DNA of 64,000 nucleotides from Oceanococcus sp041624435 (GCA_041624435.1 JBFJVB010000004.1:6900-70899); one strand, 5' to 3'. Numbered from the stretch's first letter, positions 42,554 through 51,333 are shown. Numbers and translations are program-made. The notes: generated by a model from the letters alone, not told the origin.

Positions 42554-43147
42554 CTAGACCGCGGTGCGTTGCAGGGCGAACTGGGTCAGCTTGTGCAGGC
42601 ACTGCTCGAAGGGCTCCACCGTATCGACCACCAGATCCGGCTCTTCAGGGGCTTCGTAAGGCGCTGAAATACCGGTGAACTCTGGAATTTCTCCAGCCCG
42701 AGCCTTCTTGTACAAACCTTTGGGGTCGCGCTCTTCGCAAACGGCCACATCGGCCTTGACATAAACCTCGCAAAACAGTTCTTTGGCTGCCTGACGGGCC
42801 CGGTCACGATCTTCCCGGTAAGGTGAAATGAACGCCGTGATGCAGATCAGTCCGGCATTGGCCATCAGATTGGCCACCTCACCGATACGCCGAATGTTCT
42901 CGGTCCGGTCCTCCGGCGAGAACCCCAGATCGGAATTCAGGCCAAAACGCACATTGTCACCGTCCAGCACATAGGCCTGCTTGCCTTGCTCATGCAAGGC
43001 CCGCTCCAGGGCCATGGCCAGCGTGGATTTACCCGAACCGGACAGCCCGGTGAGCCAGATCACCGCACCGTTATGCGCATTTTTCGCGGCCCGCTCAGTG
43101 CGACTCACCGCGTGGGCAACCTTGGTGATATTTTTTTCATTCGACAT
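42554..43147 (-). CDS. cysC: Adenylylsulfate kinase
   Basis: A 197-residue kinase from ATG 43147 (a TTG 15 bases upstream is less likely). Walker A GLSGSGKS is at residues 34-41; DGDNVRFGLNSDLGF and the PYREDRDRAR and GLYKKARAGEIPEFTGI segments are the substrate-binding parts of APS kinases. It phosphorylates APS to PAPS in sulfate assimilation. No cysD/cysN or other sulfate genes flank it, so it stands alone here. It ends 15 bases from the convergent mutS. Confidence 0.95.
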   Translation of the reverse strand: MSNEKNITKVAHAVSRTERAAKNAHNGAVIWLTGLSGSGKSTLAMALERALHEQGKQAYVLDGDNVRFGLNSDLGFSPEDRTENIRRIGEVANLMANAGLICITAFISPYREDRDRARQAAKELFCEVYVKADVAVCEERDPKGLYKKARAGEIPEFTGISAPYEAPEEPDLVVDTVEPFEQCLHKLTQFALQRTAV

Positions 43148-43373
43148 TTCGCAATTCCGCAAATCTCAGGGTTGAGCTCGCATCGCCCGCCCGGAAAGTC
43201 AGACTGGAACGAGACAAAGCTCGGCATGATAACGAATTTTGCGCTGAGAAGACCGGCAAATCGCTCCGGCGCGCCCTGTCAGACCGCTCGACCGCTGCTG
43301 GGCCGAGGCGCGAGAATTGCGCCGAACCGCCAGCCATTGCATAGTGCGCGTCTCGTTCACCGCGCCCCAATCC

Positions 43374-43838
43374 GTGCACACACTGAGCCTACTTTCCAGC
43401 CTCGCACTCTTCTGGCTGCTCCTATCGGGCCATTACAACGCCTTGCTCCTCAGCCTGGGAGCGGGTTCATGCGCTCTGGTGGCCTGGTTATGCTGGCGGA
43501 TGGACATCGTGGATCGGGAAAGCCACCCCAATCAGCTCGGACGCAAAATGCCGCGCTACTGGTTTGCGCTGACCTGGGACACGCTGGTGGCCAATTGGGA
43601 AGTGGCCAAGGCGGTGCTGTGGCGCTCCCGGGTCCAGCCGGTGACCGGCTATGTCGCCACGCCCCTGGAAGATGATGTGGTACGCGCCACCCTGGCCAAT
43701 TCGATCACGCTGACGCCGGGCACGCTCACCCTGGATGTACAGGACCGACGCATGCGGGTTCACGCCCTGCATCCAGACTTCCTGAAAGATCTGCGCCAGG
43801 GCGCCATGGTCTCACGCGCCCACAGGCTGGAGCGCTGA
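43374..43838 (+). CDS. mrpE: Mrp/Mbh antiporter subunit E (MrpE/MbhA)
   Basis: A 154-residue membrane protein from GTG 43374, with family-typical length (longer in-frame starts upstream lack support). Two hydrophobic segments near the N-terminus are followed by PRYWFALTWDTLVANWEVAK and the PATPLxD-like VATPLEDDVVRATLANSITLTPGTLTL, the MrpE signature. MrpE is needed for assembly and activity of the Mrp complex. It opens a ten-gene operon with small overlaps throughout; the order (E, F, G, then the A C-terminal part) is that of membrane-bound hydrogenases rather than Mrp. Confidence 0.9.
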   Translation: MHTLSLLSSLALFWLLLSGHYNALLLSLGAGSCALVAWLCWRMDIVDRESHPNQLGRKMPRYWFALTWDTLVANWEVAKAVLWRSRVQPVTGYVATPLEDDVVRATLANSITLTPGTLTLDVQDRRMRVHALHPDFLKDLRQGAMVSRAHRLER

Positions 43839-44122
43839 TGCTGCTGGCTGCGCTTGGTGCCGTCTTGATCGCGATGCTGATGGCCCTGCTGCGGGCGCTG
43901 CTGGGACCGAGCGTCTACGACCGGATCCTGGCAGCCAACAGCTTTGGCACCAAAACCGTGCTGTTCATCGCGGTGATTGGTTTTGCCTCGGGCCGGCCGG
44001 AGTTCCTGGATATCGCCCTGGTCTATGCGCTGATCAATTTCATCGGCACGGTCGCCATCCTGAAGTTCATGCATTTTCGGGATCTGGGCTACGGCCTGGT
44101 CAACCGCAGGAGGCGGGAATGA
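43838..44122 (+). CDS. mrpF: Mrp/Mbh antiporter subunit F (MrpF/MbhB)
   Basis: A 94-residue protein with three membrane segments. RALLGPSVYDRILAANSFGTK near residues 19-39 and PEFLDIALVYALINFIGTVA are the family signatures of MrpF. The start overlaps the mrpE stop by one base, and the end overlaps mrpG by four. A structural part of the ion-translocating membrane arm. Confidence 0.92.
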   Translation: MLLAALGAVLIAMLMALLRALLGPSVYDRILAANSFGTKTVLFIAVIGFASGRPEFLDIALVYALINFIGTVAILKFMHFRDLGYGLVNRRRRE

Positions 44123-44433
44123 GCATCACTCTCGTCCTGGCCAACGCCTGCCTGTTGCTCGGCGGCGTGACCATGCTGATCGGCGCCCTGGGCCTGCTGC
44201 GTTTTCCGGACTTTTATTCGCGGACCCACTCGGCGACGATGACCGACACGGCGGGCGCAGGCTTCATGCTGCTGGGCCTGATGCTGCTGGCGGGCTGGCA
44301 ATTGATCACCCTCAAGCTGGTGGTGATCCTGCTCTTCTTGCTGACCACGTCGCCGACTGCGGGCCACGCCCTGGCGCAGGCCGCGATGGTCGATGAACTC
44401 AAACCGCTTGGTCTGATTGAAAAGGACTCCTAG
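44119..44433 (+). CDS. mrpG: Mrp/Mbh antiporter subunit G (MrpG/MbhC)
   Basis: A 104-residue, three-helix protein. GLLRFPDFYSRTHSATMTDTAG and the following TTSPTAGHALAQAAM are the MrpG signatures. Adjacent to mrpF with ATGA overlap and to the MbhDE-like gene with GTG overlap. Works as a lateral helix bundle in the Mrp/Mbh membrane domain. Confidence 0.92.
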   Translation: MSITLVLANACLLLGGVTMLIGALGLLRFPDFYSRTHSATMTDTAGAGFMLLGLMLLAGWQLITLKLVVILLFLLTTSPTAGHALAQAAMVDELKPLGLIEKDS

Positions 44434-44999
44434 TGTCGGCCGACGTCATTCTGCTCATCAATGCGCTGCTGCTCGGCATCATGCTGGTCGTCGCCGTGGC
44501 CATGGCCAGGCAGCGCAACCTGTTCGTGACGACGATGCTCAGCAGCATCTACAGCCTGACCACCGCCTGCCTGTTCGTGCTGCTGGATGCGGTCGATGTG
44601 GCCTTCACCGAGGCCGCCGTGGGCGCCGGCATCAGCATCGTGCTGATCCTCAGCGCGCTGGCCCTGACCCATTACACCGATCGTCCCCCCCGCCCCGAGC
44701 GGCATCGGCTGGCGCTGCTGATCTGCCTGGGGGTCGGCGGCCTGCTGATGCTGGGCGCCAGCGAATGGCCGACCCTGGGCAGTCCCGACAGTCCGGTGCA
44801 AAGCCACCCCGTCACCCGGCATTTCCTCGAGCAGTCCAGACAGGACACCGGCCTGCCCAATGTCGTGACTTCGGTTTTGGCCAGCTACCGCGGCTACGAC
44901 ACATTGGGCGAAGTCACGGTGGTCTTCACCGCCGGTCTGGCCGTGTTGCTGCTGCTGTGGGGACGCCGCAGTGTCCGGGGGGGACACGATGAAACCTAG
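44433..44999 (+). CDS. MrpA C-terminal region as separate protein (MbhD-MbhE, DUF4040)
   Basis: A 188-residue protein from GTG 44433. The first half (about residues 1-85) is the DUF4040/MbhD domain, with LFVTTMLSSIYSLTTACLFVLLDAVDVAFTEAAVG, in which the conserved acidic residues lie in a helix near the proposed sodium path. The second half (about 90-180) matches the MbhE part of MrpA, with LPNVVTSVLASYRGYDTLGEVTVVF. In bacterial Mrp these helices are fused to the large NuoL-like MrpA; here they are separate, as in archaeal Mbh. Confidence 0.85.
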   Translation: MSADVILLINALLLGIMLVVAVAMARQRNLFVTTMLSSIYSLTTACLFVLLDAVDVAFTEAAVGAGISIVLILSALALTHYTDRPPRPERHRLALLICLGVGGLLMLGASEWPTLGSPDSPVQSHPVTRHFLEQSRQDTGLPNVVTSVLASYRGYDTLGEVTVVFTAGLAVLLLLWGRRSVRGGHDET

Positions 45000-45423
45000 G
45001 GGCAGCACGGCCGTCCTGAGGGTGGTCACCAAACAGCTCATGCCGGCGATTCTGCTGTTCGCCCTGTACGTGCAATTTCATGGCGATTACGGCCCCGGCG
45101 GCGGTTTTCAGGCCGGGGTGATTTTTGCCGCAGGCATCATTCTCTATGCCCTGGTGTTCGGCCTGGATCGGGCACGCCGGGCGATCCCACCCCAGCATCT
45201 GCTGCGCCTGGCGCCCATGGGAGTCCTGCTGTACGCGGGCGTCGGCGTGTTCAGCCTGTTGCGCGGCCGGGCTTTTCTGGATTACTCCGCGCTTGACCCG
45301 GCCAATCCGATTCACGGTCAGCATCTGGGTATCCTGCTCATCGAACTGGGTGTGGGCATCACCGTGTGCTGCGTGATGATCCTGATTTTCTATGCTTTTG
45401 CTGGACGCGGGCGGATTCATTGA
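44989..45423 (+). CDS. mrpB: Mrp/Mbh antiporter subunit B (MrpB/MbhF)
   Basis: A 144-residue membrane protein from ATG 44989, which overlaps the previous gene by 11 bases; a GTG at 44971 is also in frame. Signatures are YVQFHGDYGPGGGFQAGVIFA and NPIHGQHLGILLIELGVGI. MrpB contributes helices to the small-subunit half of the complex. The stop overlaps the mrpC start by one base. Confidence 0.92.
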   Translation: MKPRGSTAVLRVVTKQLMPAILLFALYVQFHGDYGPGGGFQAGVIFAAGIILYALVFGLDRARRAIPPQHLLRLAPMGVLLYAGVGVFSLLRGRAFLDYSALDPANPIHGQHLGILLIELGVGITVCCVMILIFYAFAGRGRIH

Positions 45424-45773
45424 TGGAACTGGGACTGATCAACGGTTACGCGGCCGTCGCTTTGCTGATGACGGGCCTGTACATCGTGCTGGCCTATGAC
45501 AATCTGATCAAACAACTGATCGGCCTGAGCATCTTTCAAACGGCGATCTTCGTGCTGTACATCAGCATGGGCAAGTTACTCGACGGCACCGCGCCGATTC
45601 TGGCGGCAGGCACCACCAGTTACTCCCACCCCCTGCCACATGTACTGATTCTGACCGCCATCGTGGTCGGCATCGCCACCCTGGCCACGGGCCTGGCCCT
45701 GGTCGTGCGTATCCACGAGGCCTATGACAGCGTGGACGAAGACGACATCCTGCGGCAGGAGCGCCAGCCATGA
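45423..45773 (+). CDS. mrpC: Mrp/Mbh antiporter subunit C (MrpC/MbhG, NuoK-like)
   Basis: A 116-residue NuoK-like protein from ATG 45423 with three membrane segments. LYIVLAYDNLIKQLIGLSIFQTAIFV and DPLPHVLILTAIVVG-like SHPLPHVLILTAIVVGIATLA are diagnostic. The Glu of NuoK helix is not obvious, but the family's Asp and His are. Overlaps mrpD by four bases. Confidence 0.92.
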   Translation: MELGLINGYAAVALLMTGLYIVLAYDNLIKQLIGLSIFQTAIFVLYISMGKLLDGTAPILAAGTTSYSHPLPHVLILTAIVVGIATLATGLALVVRIHEAYDSVDEDDILRQERQP

Positions 45774-47218
45774 ACTTGCTGGTCCTGCCGGTGCTGATAC
45801 CACTGCTGGCCGCGCCCCTGATCATGTTGATCGGGGGACGCTGGCTGGCCTGGCTGGGGGCTCTGCTCTGCGCCAGCCTCGCTCTGGCGGCGGTCCTGTA
45901 TGTGTTCGCGCTCGGCGACGGCGCCACCGCCCTGGGCGGCTGGGCCGCACCGGTGGGTATCGTCTATGCGCTGGACGGAGCCAACCGGCCGATCCTGCTG
46001 CTGATCATGGTTGCCGCCGTATTGAGCCTGCTCTCCGCTTCGCCCGTCCAGATGGGCCATCTGAAGGCGCCGCGTCTGGCATCGTTCTACGCCCTGTTCT
46101 GCCTGTGCATCTGCGGCCTGGCGGGCATCGCCGCTACCGGCGATGCCTTCAATGTCTTCGTATTCCTGGAAATTTCTTCCCTGGCCACCTATGCCCTGGT
46201 GGCCAGCGGCCCAACGCGGCAGGCCTTACGGGCCGCGTTTCATTATCTGATGCTGGGCACGCTGGGCGGCAGTTTCGTGCTGCTGGGCGTGGGCTTCCTG
46301 TACATGGCCACCGGCAGCCTGAACATGGCCGACATCGCGCTGCGCCTGCCGGACAGCCCGTTGCCTCAGGCCATCCTGGTGGGTGCCGCCTTCCTGGTCT
46401 GTGGCTTCGCCCTGAAGAGCGCCCTGTTTCCGCTGCATCAGTGGCTGCCCGGGGTGTATGCCCACAGTCCCAATGCGGTCAGCAGCTTCCTGGCTGGAAC
46501 CGGCACCAAAGTGTCGATCTATGCCCTGGCCCGGTTCGGCTTTACCGTACTGGGCGTGGGCTGGCTCAGCGCCCACCGGATCGACACCCTGCTGCTGATC
46601 CTGGCCTGTGCCGGGATGCTGTTCGGCGCCCTGGCCGCGATTCAACAGAGTCGCCTGCGCCTGTTGCTGGCCTGGTCCAGCGTGTCCCAGATCGCCTATA
46701 TCGTGCTCGGCCTGAGCTTGCTCAGCGAAGCCGGCATCGCGGCCGCCTTCCTGTTCATGGTGATCCACGCCCTGATCAAGGGCGGATTGTTCCTGGCCTG
46801 CGGCGCCCTGGACGACGATGCACTGGACAGCCTGCGCGGCCTGGGCCAGCGCGACCCGGTCACGGCCATCTGCCTGAGTCTGGGAGCCCTGTCCCTGCTG
46901 GGCGTCCCACTGACCGCCGGCTTTGTCGGCAAATGGATGCTGCTGCAGGCGGTCTGGGCACACGGCGCCGTGCTGGCCCTGATCGTCTTCGCCAGCAGTT
47001 CCCTGCTCGCCGTTGTCTATGTCGGGCGCATCGTGTTGCCGCTCTGGCAAGCATCCGAGACGCCGTCTGCTGGCGACTCGCCGGCTCCGCCCGGCGTACC
47101 CTGGAATATTCGCGTCCCGATGCTGCTGACGGCCGCCGGCTCCCTGCTGTTCGGCCTGTGGCCGGCGCCCCTGCTGGAACTGAGCGCCCCCGCCGCTCAG
47201 GCACTGCTGGCGCCATGA
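45770..47218 (+). CDS. mrpD: Mrp/Mbh antiporter subunit D (MrpD/MbhH), first copy
   Basis: A 482-residue NuoL/M/N-like antiporter subunit with about 14 membrane helices. The functional residues are visible: Glu134 in FNVFVFLEISSLATYALV (TM5) and Lys216 in FALKSALFPLHQWLP (TM7), and a Lys in VGKWMLLQAV for the TM12 half-channel. It translocates protons in exchange for Na+. The stop overlaps the next antiporter-like gene by ATGA. Confidence 0.93.
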   Translation: MNLLVLPVLIPLLAAPLIMLIGGRWLAWLGALLCASLALAAVLYVFALGDGATALGGWAAPVGIVYALDGANRPILLLIMVAAVLSLLSASPVQMGHLKAPRLASFYALFCLCICGLAGIAATGDAFNVFVFLEISSLATYALVASGPTRQALRAAFHYLMLGTLGGSFVLLGVGFLYMATGSLNMADIALRLPDSPLPQAILVGAAFLVCGFALKSALFPLHQWLPGVYAHSPNAVSSFLAGTGTKVSIYALARFGFTVLGVGWLSAHRIDTLLLILACAGMLFGALAAIQQSRLRLLLAWSSVSQIAYIVLGLSLLSEAGIAAAFLFMVIHALIKGGLFLACGALDDDALDSLRGLGQRDPVTAICLSLGALSLLGVPLTAGFVGKWMLLQAVWAHGAVLALIVFASSSLLAVVYVGRIVLPLWQASETPSAGDSPAPPGVPWNIRVPMLLTAAGSLLFGLWPAPLLELSAPAAQALLAP

Positions 47219-48645
47219 TTACCCTGCCCATCATTCTGCCGCTGCTGAGCGCGGTGCTGATCGCACTGTGCGGACGCTGGCCCAATCTGCGCGAAACCGT
47301 CTCGGTGCTCGGTGGCATCGCCACCGCGGCCAGTGCCCTGGCCTTGCAGCAAAGCCCTGAGGCCAGTTTGCTGCTCACGGATTTCGGCGCCGGGCTGAGT
47401 CTGCTGTGGACGGTCGAGCCCCTGGGCTTGCTGTTTGCCCTGGTTGCCGGCTGCCTGTGGCCGGTGACCGCGGTGTATGCGGCCGGCTATTTGCGCGGCA
47501 CCGACGAAAAACACCAGACCCGCTTCTTCGTCTGCATGGCGGTTTCCATTGCCGCAGCCCAGTGCATCGCCCTGGCCGGCAACCTGTTCACGCTGTTTGT
47601 GGGCTACGAAATCCTCAGTCTGGCCACCTGGCCACTGGTCATCCACAAGGGCACGGATGAAGCCCGCCGCGGCGGGCGCACCTATCTGGCCTACCTGCTG
47701 CCCAGTTCGGTCGCCCTGCTCCTGCCAGCGATCATCATCGTCCAGCAGACCGTCGGCAGCACCGCGTTTACGCCCGGGGGCCTGCTGCGTAACAGCGGAT
47801 TCGGCCCGATTGGTCTGGGCCTGCTGTACGCGATGTTCCTGTTCGGTATCGGCAAGGCGGCGTTGATGCCACTGCACCGCTGGCTGCCTGCGGCGATGGT
47901 GGCGCCCACGCCCGTCAGCGCGCTGCTGCACGCGGTCGCGGTGGTGAAAGCCGGGGTGTTCTGCGTGCTGAAAATCACCCTCTACATCTTTGGCATCGAT
48001 GTGCTGGATCAAACCGGCGCCAGTACGCCGCTGATCTATGTCGCGGCCTTCAGCATGATTGCCGCATCGCTGGTTGCACTGCATGCCGACAACCTCAAGC
48101 GCCGCCTGGCCTATTCCACGGTCAGCCAGCTGGCCTATGTCACGCTGGCCGCGAGTCTGGCCAGCGCCGCGGCCGTCTATGGCGGCAGCCTGCAGATCCT
48201 GATGCATGCGTTCGGCAAGATCACGCTGTTTTTCTGCGCTGGCGCGATCTATGTCGCCAGCCACAAGACCCTGGTGTCGGAGCTCGACGGTCTGGGCCGG
48301 CAGATGCCGCTGACCTTTGCGGCCTTCACCCTGGGCGCACTGTCGATCATCGGCCTGCCGCCCCTGGGCGGCGCCTGGACCAAATGGTGGTTGATGGTTG
48401 GCGCGCTGGACGCAGGCCAGGCCTGGCTGCTCGGGGTCCTGGCGCTCAGCACCCTGCTCAATATCGCCTACCTGCTGCCGATTCCGGCCCGCGCCTTTCT
48501 GGCCGGCAACGGGGGCTGGCACTGGCGTGAGGCACCCTGGGCCTGTGTCCTGCCCCTGAGTCTGACCGCCCTGGCGAGTCTCGCGCTGTTTTTCTGGATG
48601 CCTTTGAGCAAGGAGCTGGCCACGATGAGCGGGGTCACACCATGA
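47215..48645 (+). CDS. Second NuoL/M/N-like antiporter subunit
   Basis: A 476-residue protein from ATG 47215 with the same fold as MrpD. Glu132 (LFTLFVGYEILSLATWPLV) and Lys214 (FGIGKAALMPLHRWLP) occupy the key TM5 and TM7 positions, and AWTKWWLMV supplies the late Lys. It is a distinct paralogue, not a tandem duplicate: the similarity to the first copy is limited to conserved helices. The frame is open far upstream inside mrpD, but those codons are a shadow. Overlaps both neighbours by four bases. Confidence 0.9.
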   Translation: MITLPIILPLLSAVLIALCGRWPNLRETVSVLGGIATAASALALQQSPEASLLLTDFGAGLSLLWTVEPLGLLFALVAGCLWPVTAVYAAGYLRGTDEKHQTRFFVCMAVSIAAAQCIALAGNLFTLFVGYEILSLATWPLVIHKGTDEARRGGRTYLAYLLPSSVALLLPAIIIVQQTVGSTAFTPGGLLRNSGFGPIGLGLLYAMFLFGIGKAALMPLHRWLPAAMVAPTPVSALLHAVAVVKAGVFCVLKITLYIFGIDVLDQTGASTPLIYVAAFSMIAASLVALHADNLKRRLAYSTVSQLAYVTLAASLASAAAVYGGSLQILMHAFGKITLFFCAGAIYVASHKTLVSELDGLGRQMPLTFAAFTLGALSIIGLPPLGGAWTKWWLMVGALDAGQAWLLGVLALSTLLNIAYLLPIPARAFLAGNGGWHWREAPWACVLPLSLTALASLALFFWMPLSKELATMSGVTP

Positions 48646-48917
48646 ATCGTGCCGCACGTTGGGCCCAGGGCCTGCTGGTGCTGGCGTGCCTGGCCAGCCT
48701 GATTGCCGGTTTTCTGATCGAGCACCATCCGCATTTCGCGGTCGAGGCCTGGCCCGGTTTTTTTGCCCTGTTCGGCTTTCTGGCCTACTGCGGTATCGTC
48801 CTGGGGGCCAAGCGACTGCGCCCCTGGTTGCACCGGCCGGAAGATTACTACGACGGCCCACCGACCGAGGTGAATGCGGCCGCGCCGCAGGCGCCACAGG
48901 ATGACCGCCATGACTGA
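48642..48917 (+). CDS. Small two-helix protein inside the antiporter operon
   Basis: A 91-residue protein with two hydrophobic segments (about residues 9-25 and 38-57) and a charged, Pro/Ala-rich tail (RPEDYYDGPPTEVNAAAP). It lies between the second and third NuoL/M/N-like subunits, overlapping the first by four bases and the third by eight, so it is certainly part of the operon. I recognise no Mrp or Mbh subunit family in it. It may be a linker or assembly helix for the extra antiporter subunits. Confidence 0.8.
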   Translation: MNRAARWAQGLLVLACLASLIAGFLIEHHPHFAVEAWPGFFALFGFLAYCGIVLGAKRLRPWLHRPEDYYDGPPTEVNAAAPQAPQDDRHD

Positions 48918-50607
48918 ATGGCTCGCGCACCCCGGTTATCAACTCATCATCGCCGGCCTGCTGGCCGCCGGCCTGGGACGGCGTCTGGGTGGCGCGGTGG
49001 GTCTGGTCGCCCCGCTGGTGGCAATCGCCAGCCTGTGGGCCCTGCCCGATGGCCATAGCCTGTACGCGCAGATGGCCGGCTATCAGATTCAGCCCCTGCG
49101 CCTGGACCGCCTGAGCTTTATCTTTGCGCTGATTTTCCTGATCGCCAGTTTTCTGGGCCAGCTGTTCGCCCTGCCGGAAAACCGCCGCGTGCTGCGTGGC
49201 GCGGGTCTGGTTTACGCCGGCGCCGCCGTGTCCGCCACCCTGGCCGGCGACCTGATCAGCCTGTTCATCCACTGGGAATTGACCGCCCTGGCCTCGCTGC
49301 TGATCATCTGGGACGGTCAGACCAAGCCCGACGCGGCGCATATCCGCGCCGGTCTGCGTTATTTCCTGTTGCAGATTCTGTCCGGCCTGCTGCTGCTGAT
49401 CGGCGCGGTCATCTGGATCCGCAGTACCGGACATACCCGCTTCGAACACCTGGGCCTGGATGCTCCCGGCGGGATCTGGATTTTCTTTGCCTTCGGCATC
49501 AAATGTGCCTTTCCGCTGCTGCACAACTGGCTGCAGGACGCCTATCCCCGCGCCTCGGCCGCCGGCACGGTGATGCTGTCAGCCTTCACCACCAAGCTGG
49601 CGATTTATGCGCTGGCGCGCGGTTACGCCGGCACCGAAATACTGATGTGGATCGGCGCCACGATGACGGTTTTCCCGATCTTCTTCGCGGTACTGGAAAA
49701 TGATCTGCGCAAGGTGCTGGCCTACAGCCTGAACAACCAGCTGGGCTTCATGGTGGCGGGCATCGGCATCGGCACCGCGCTGGCCCTGGATGGCGCGGCC
49801 GCGCACGCCTTCGCCCATATCCTGTACAAGGCGCTGCTGTTCATGGCGATGGGTGCGGTGCTGCATCAGGTCGGCACGATCAAGGCCTCCGAGCTTGGCG
49901 GCCTGTATTCCTCGATGCCCTGGACCGCGCGTTTCTGCATCATCGGCTCCCTGTCGATCTCGGCGTTTCCGTTGTTCTCCGGTTTCGTCACCAAATCGAT
50001 GATCCTGAGCGCCGCGGCGATCGAGCACCAGTTTGGCCTGTGGCTGGTCCTGCTCTTTGCGTCGGCCGGGGTGCTGGATCATTCCGGCATCAAGGTGCCC
50101 TACTTCAGCTTCTTCGCCCACGATTCCGGCAAGCGCTGCGCCGAAGCGCCCTGGCCGATGTTGCTGGCGATGGCCCTGACCGCGGCCCTGTGCATCGCGA
50201 TCGGCGTCTATCCGCAGGCTCTGTACGCCTTGCTGCCCTTCGGCTCGGATTACAGCCCCTACACCCCCGAGCATGTAGTGGGCCAGTACCAACTGCTGTT
50301 CTTTGCCGGTCTGGCCTTCGTCACGCTGGTGCGACTGGGCTGGTACCCGGCGGAGATTCGCGGCATCAATCTGGACTTTGACTGGTTTTACCGCCGGGCC
50401 GCCCCTTGGCTCTGGCAGGGCTTGTACGCTGTTTTCCTGCGCCTGGACGCGGGGCGGACAACGCTTGTGCAAGCCGTTCAGCGCCGCGGCCAGCGCTACC
50501 TGGCACAGGCCTTTACCGAACAGGAATTGAGCGCGGTCTGGCCCTTGTCCACCGGCGCGGCCCTGCTGCTGATTCTGCTCGGCGTGTGGCTGTCCAAACT
50601 GCTTTAG
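48910..50607 (+). CDS. Third NuoL/M/N-like antiporter subunit
   Basis: A 565-residue protein from ATG 48910, with AGG nine bases upstream; an ATG at 48901 is less well placed. Key residues are Glu123 (LISLFIHWELTALASLLII) and Lys198 (FFAFGIKCAFPLLHNWL), with further Lys in the central LYKALLFMAMG and GFVTKSMIL. The C-terminal 90 residues run through RAAPWLWQGLYAVFLRL and end in a membrane helix, an extension seen in a subset of NuoL/MrpD-like proteins. It closes the operon. Confidence 0.9.
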   Translation: MTEWLAHPGYQLIIAGLLAAGLGRRLGGAVGLVAPLVAIASLWALPDGHSLYAQMAGYQIQPLRLDRLSFIFALIFLIASFLGQLFALPENRRVLRGAGLVYAGAAVSATLAGDLISLFIHWELTALASLLIIWDGQTKPDAAHIRAGLRYFLLQILSGLLLLIGAVIWIRSTGHTRFEHLGLDAPGGIWIFFAFGIKCAFPLLHNWLQDAYPRASAAGTVMLSAFTTKLAIYALARGYAGTEILMWIGATMTVFPIFFAVLENDLRKVLAYSLNNQLGFMVAGIGIGTALALDGAAAHAFAHILYKALLFMAMGAVLHQVGTIKASELGGLYSSMPWTARFCIIGSLSISAFPLFSGFVTKSMILSAAAIEHQFGLWLVLLFASAGVLDHSGIKVPYFSFFAHDSGKRCAEAPWPMLLAMALTAALCIAIGVYPQALYALLPFGSDYSPYTPEHVVGQYQLLFFAGLAFVTLVRLGWYPAEIRGINLDFDWFYRRAAPWLWQGLYAVFLRLDAGRTTLVQAVQRRGQRYLAQAFTEQELSAVWPLSTGAALLLILLGVWLSKLL

Positions 50608-50637
50608 CCCACCGGCACGGCACTCGTTCGGACTGGC

Positions 50638-51252
50638 CTAAGCGACCGGTAGCCCCTGCGCCCGAGCCTGCTCTTGCTGGATCTTCAACACCAGATCCAG
50701 GCCGAGTACGGACTGAATCTTGGCCCACAGCACGGGGTTGCTCTGGGCGATTTTTTGCAAGCGTGCGCGCGGCCAGGCCCGCACACTGACCGGGCCTTGC
50801 GCTACCACGGTGGCGGTTGCCGGCTGACCGGTCAACAAACTCATCTCACCTATGAAACAGGGCGCATCAACGCCATGCGTCAATTGCTCATCGTGCCTTA
50901 GCGCAACCTCTCCGGCACGAAGCCAGTACAGGGAATGGGGCACCACACCCTGCTGAGTCAGCTTGGCAGCGGAGAGTTCCAGTGCTTTGGACAAACTCCA
51001 GAAGCGCAGAAACTCTGCCGGATTCAGGGCTGCGAAATGCTGCCTATACGTTTCCTGAAGGTCCTTGGGGATGGCTACCGCCTGCCGTTCACGCATGATT
51101 TTGATCACCCAGTAACCGTTGACGATGACCAGGACCGTATTCCAGGCGGCGATGTCGAACACCCCCCGGTACAGCGCATAGCAAGCGATGACGGTTTGGG
51201 CCATGGCCAGCAGGAAACGCAGCCAGAGCACATCGCGGGCCATCAGGGCCAC
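50638..51252 (-). CDS. Popeye-like membrane protein with cyclic-nucleotide-binding domain
   Basis: A 204-residue product from GTG 51252. Two hydrophobic segments (about residues 9-28 and 34-54, including AWNTVLVIVNGYWVIKIMRER) are followed by a cNMP-binding-like domain (about 80-200, with APCFIGEMSLLTGQPATATVV). This fits bacterial Popeye-domain proteins, whose eukaryotic relatives bind cAMP. The same frame continues upstream without a stop to base 51333, encoding NNLVHLGYSLQIVALMARDVL, which looks like the missing first helix; the only possible starts there are CTG codons (51303, 51315) or GTC. It follows dnaQ directly, in the same frame. Confidence 0.7.
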   Translation of the reverse strand: MALMARDVLWLRFLLAMAQTVIACYALYRGVFDIAAWNTVLVIVNGYWVIKIMRERQAVAIPKDLQETYRQHFAALNPAEFLRFWSLSKALELSAAKLTQQGVVPHSLYWLRAGEVALRHDEQLTHGVDAPCFIGEMSLLTGQPATATVVAQGPVSVRAWPRARLQKIAQSNPVLWAKIQSVLGLDLVLKIQQEQARAQGLPVA

Positions 51253-51333
51253 GATTTGCAGGCTGTAGCCCAGATGAACCAGATTGTTCAGCAGGAAGCT
51301 CAGAGCCCTGCTCAGTTCAGCATCGGCCGCGAC

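Noticed and set aside
45724..47214. In-frame upstream extension of the second antiporter subunit
   Set aside because: It overlaps mrpD in another frame and reads as Arg/Pro/Gly-rich noise; the real start is ATG 47215 with ATGA coupling.
47197..49524. Minus-strand open frame of 775 codons under the antiporter operon
   Set aside because: Low-complexity Gln/Gly/Ala composition with no motifs, opposite four genes with clear family matches.
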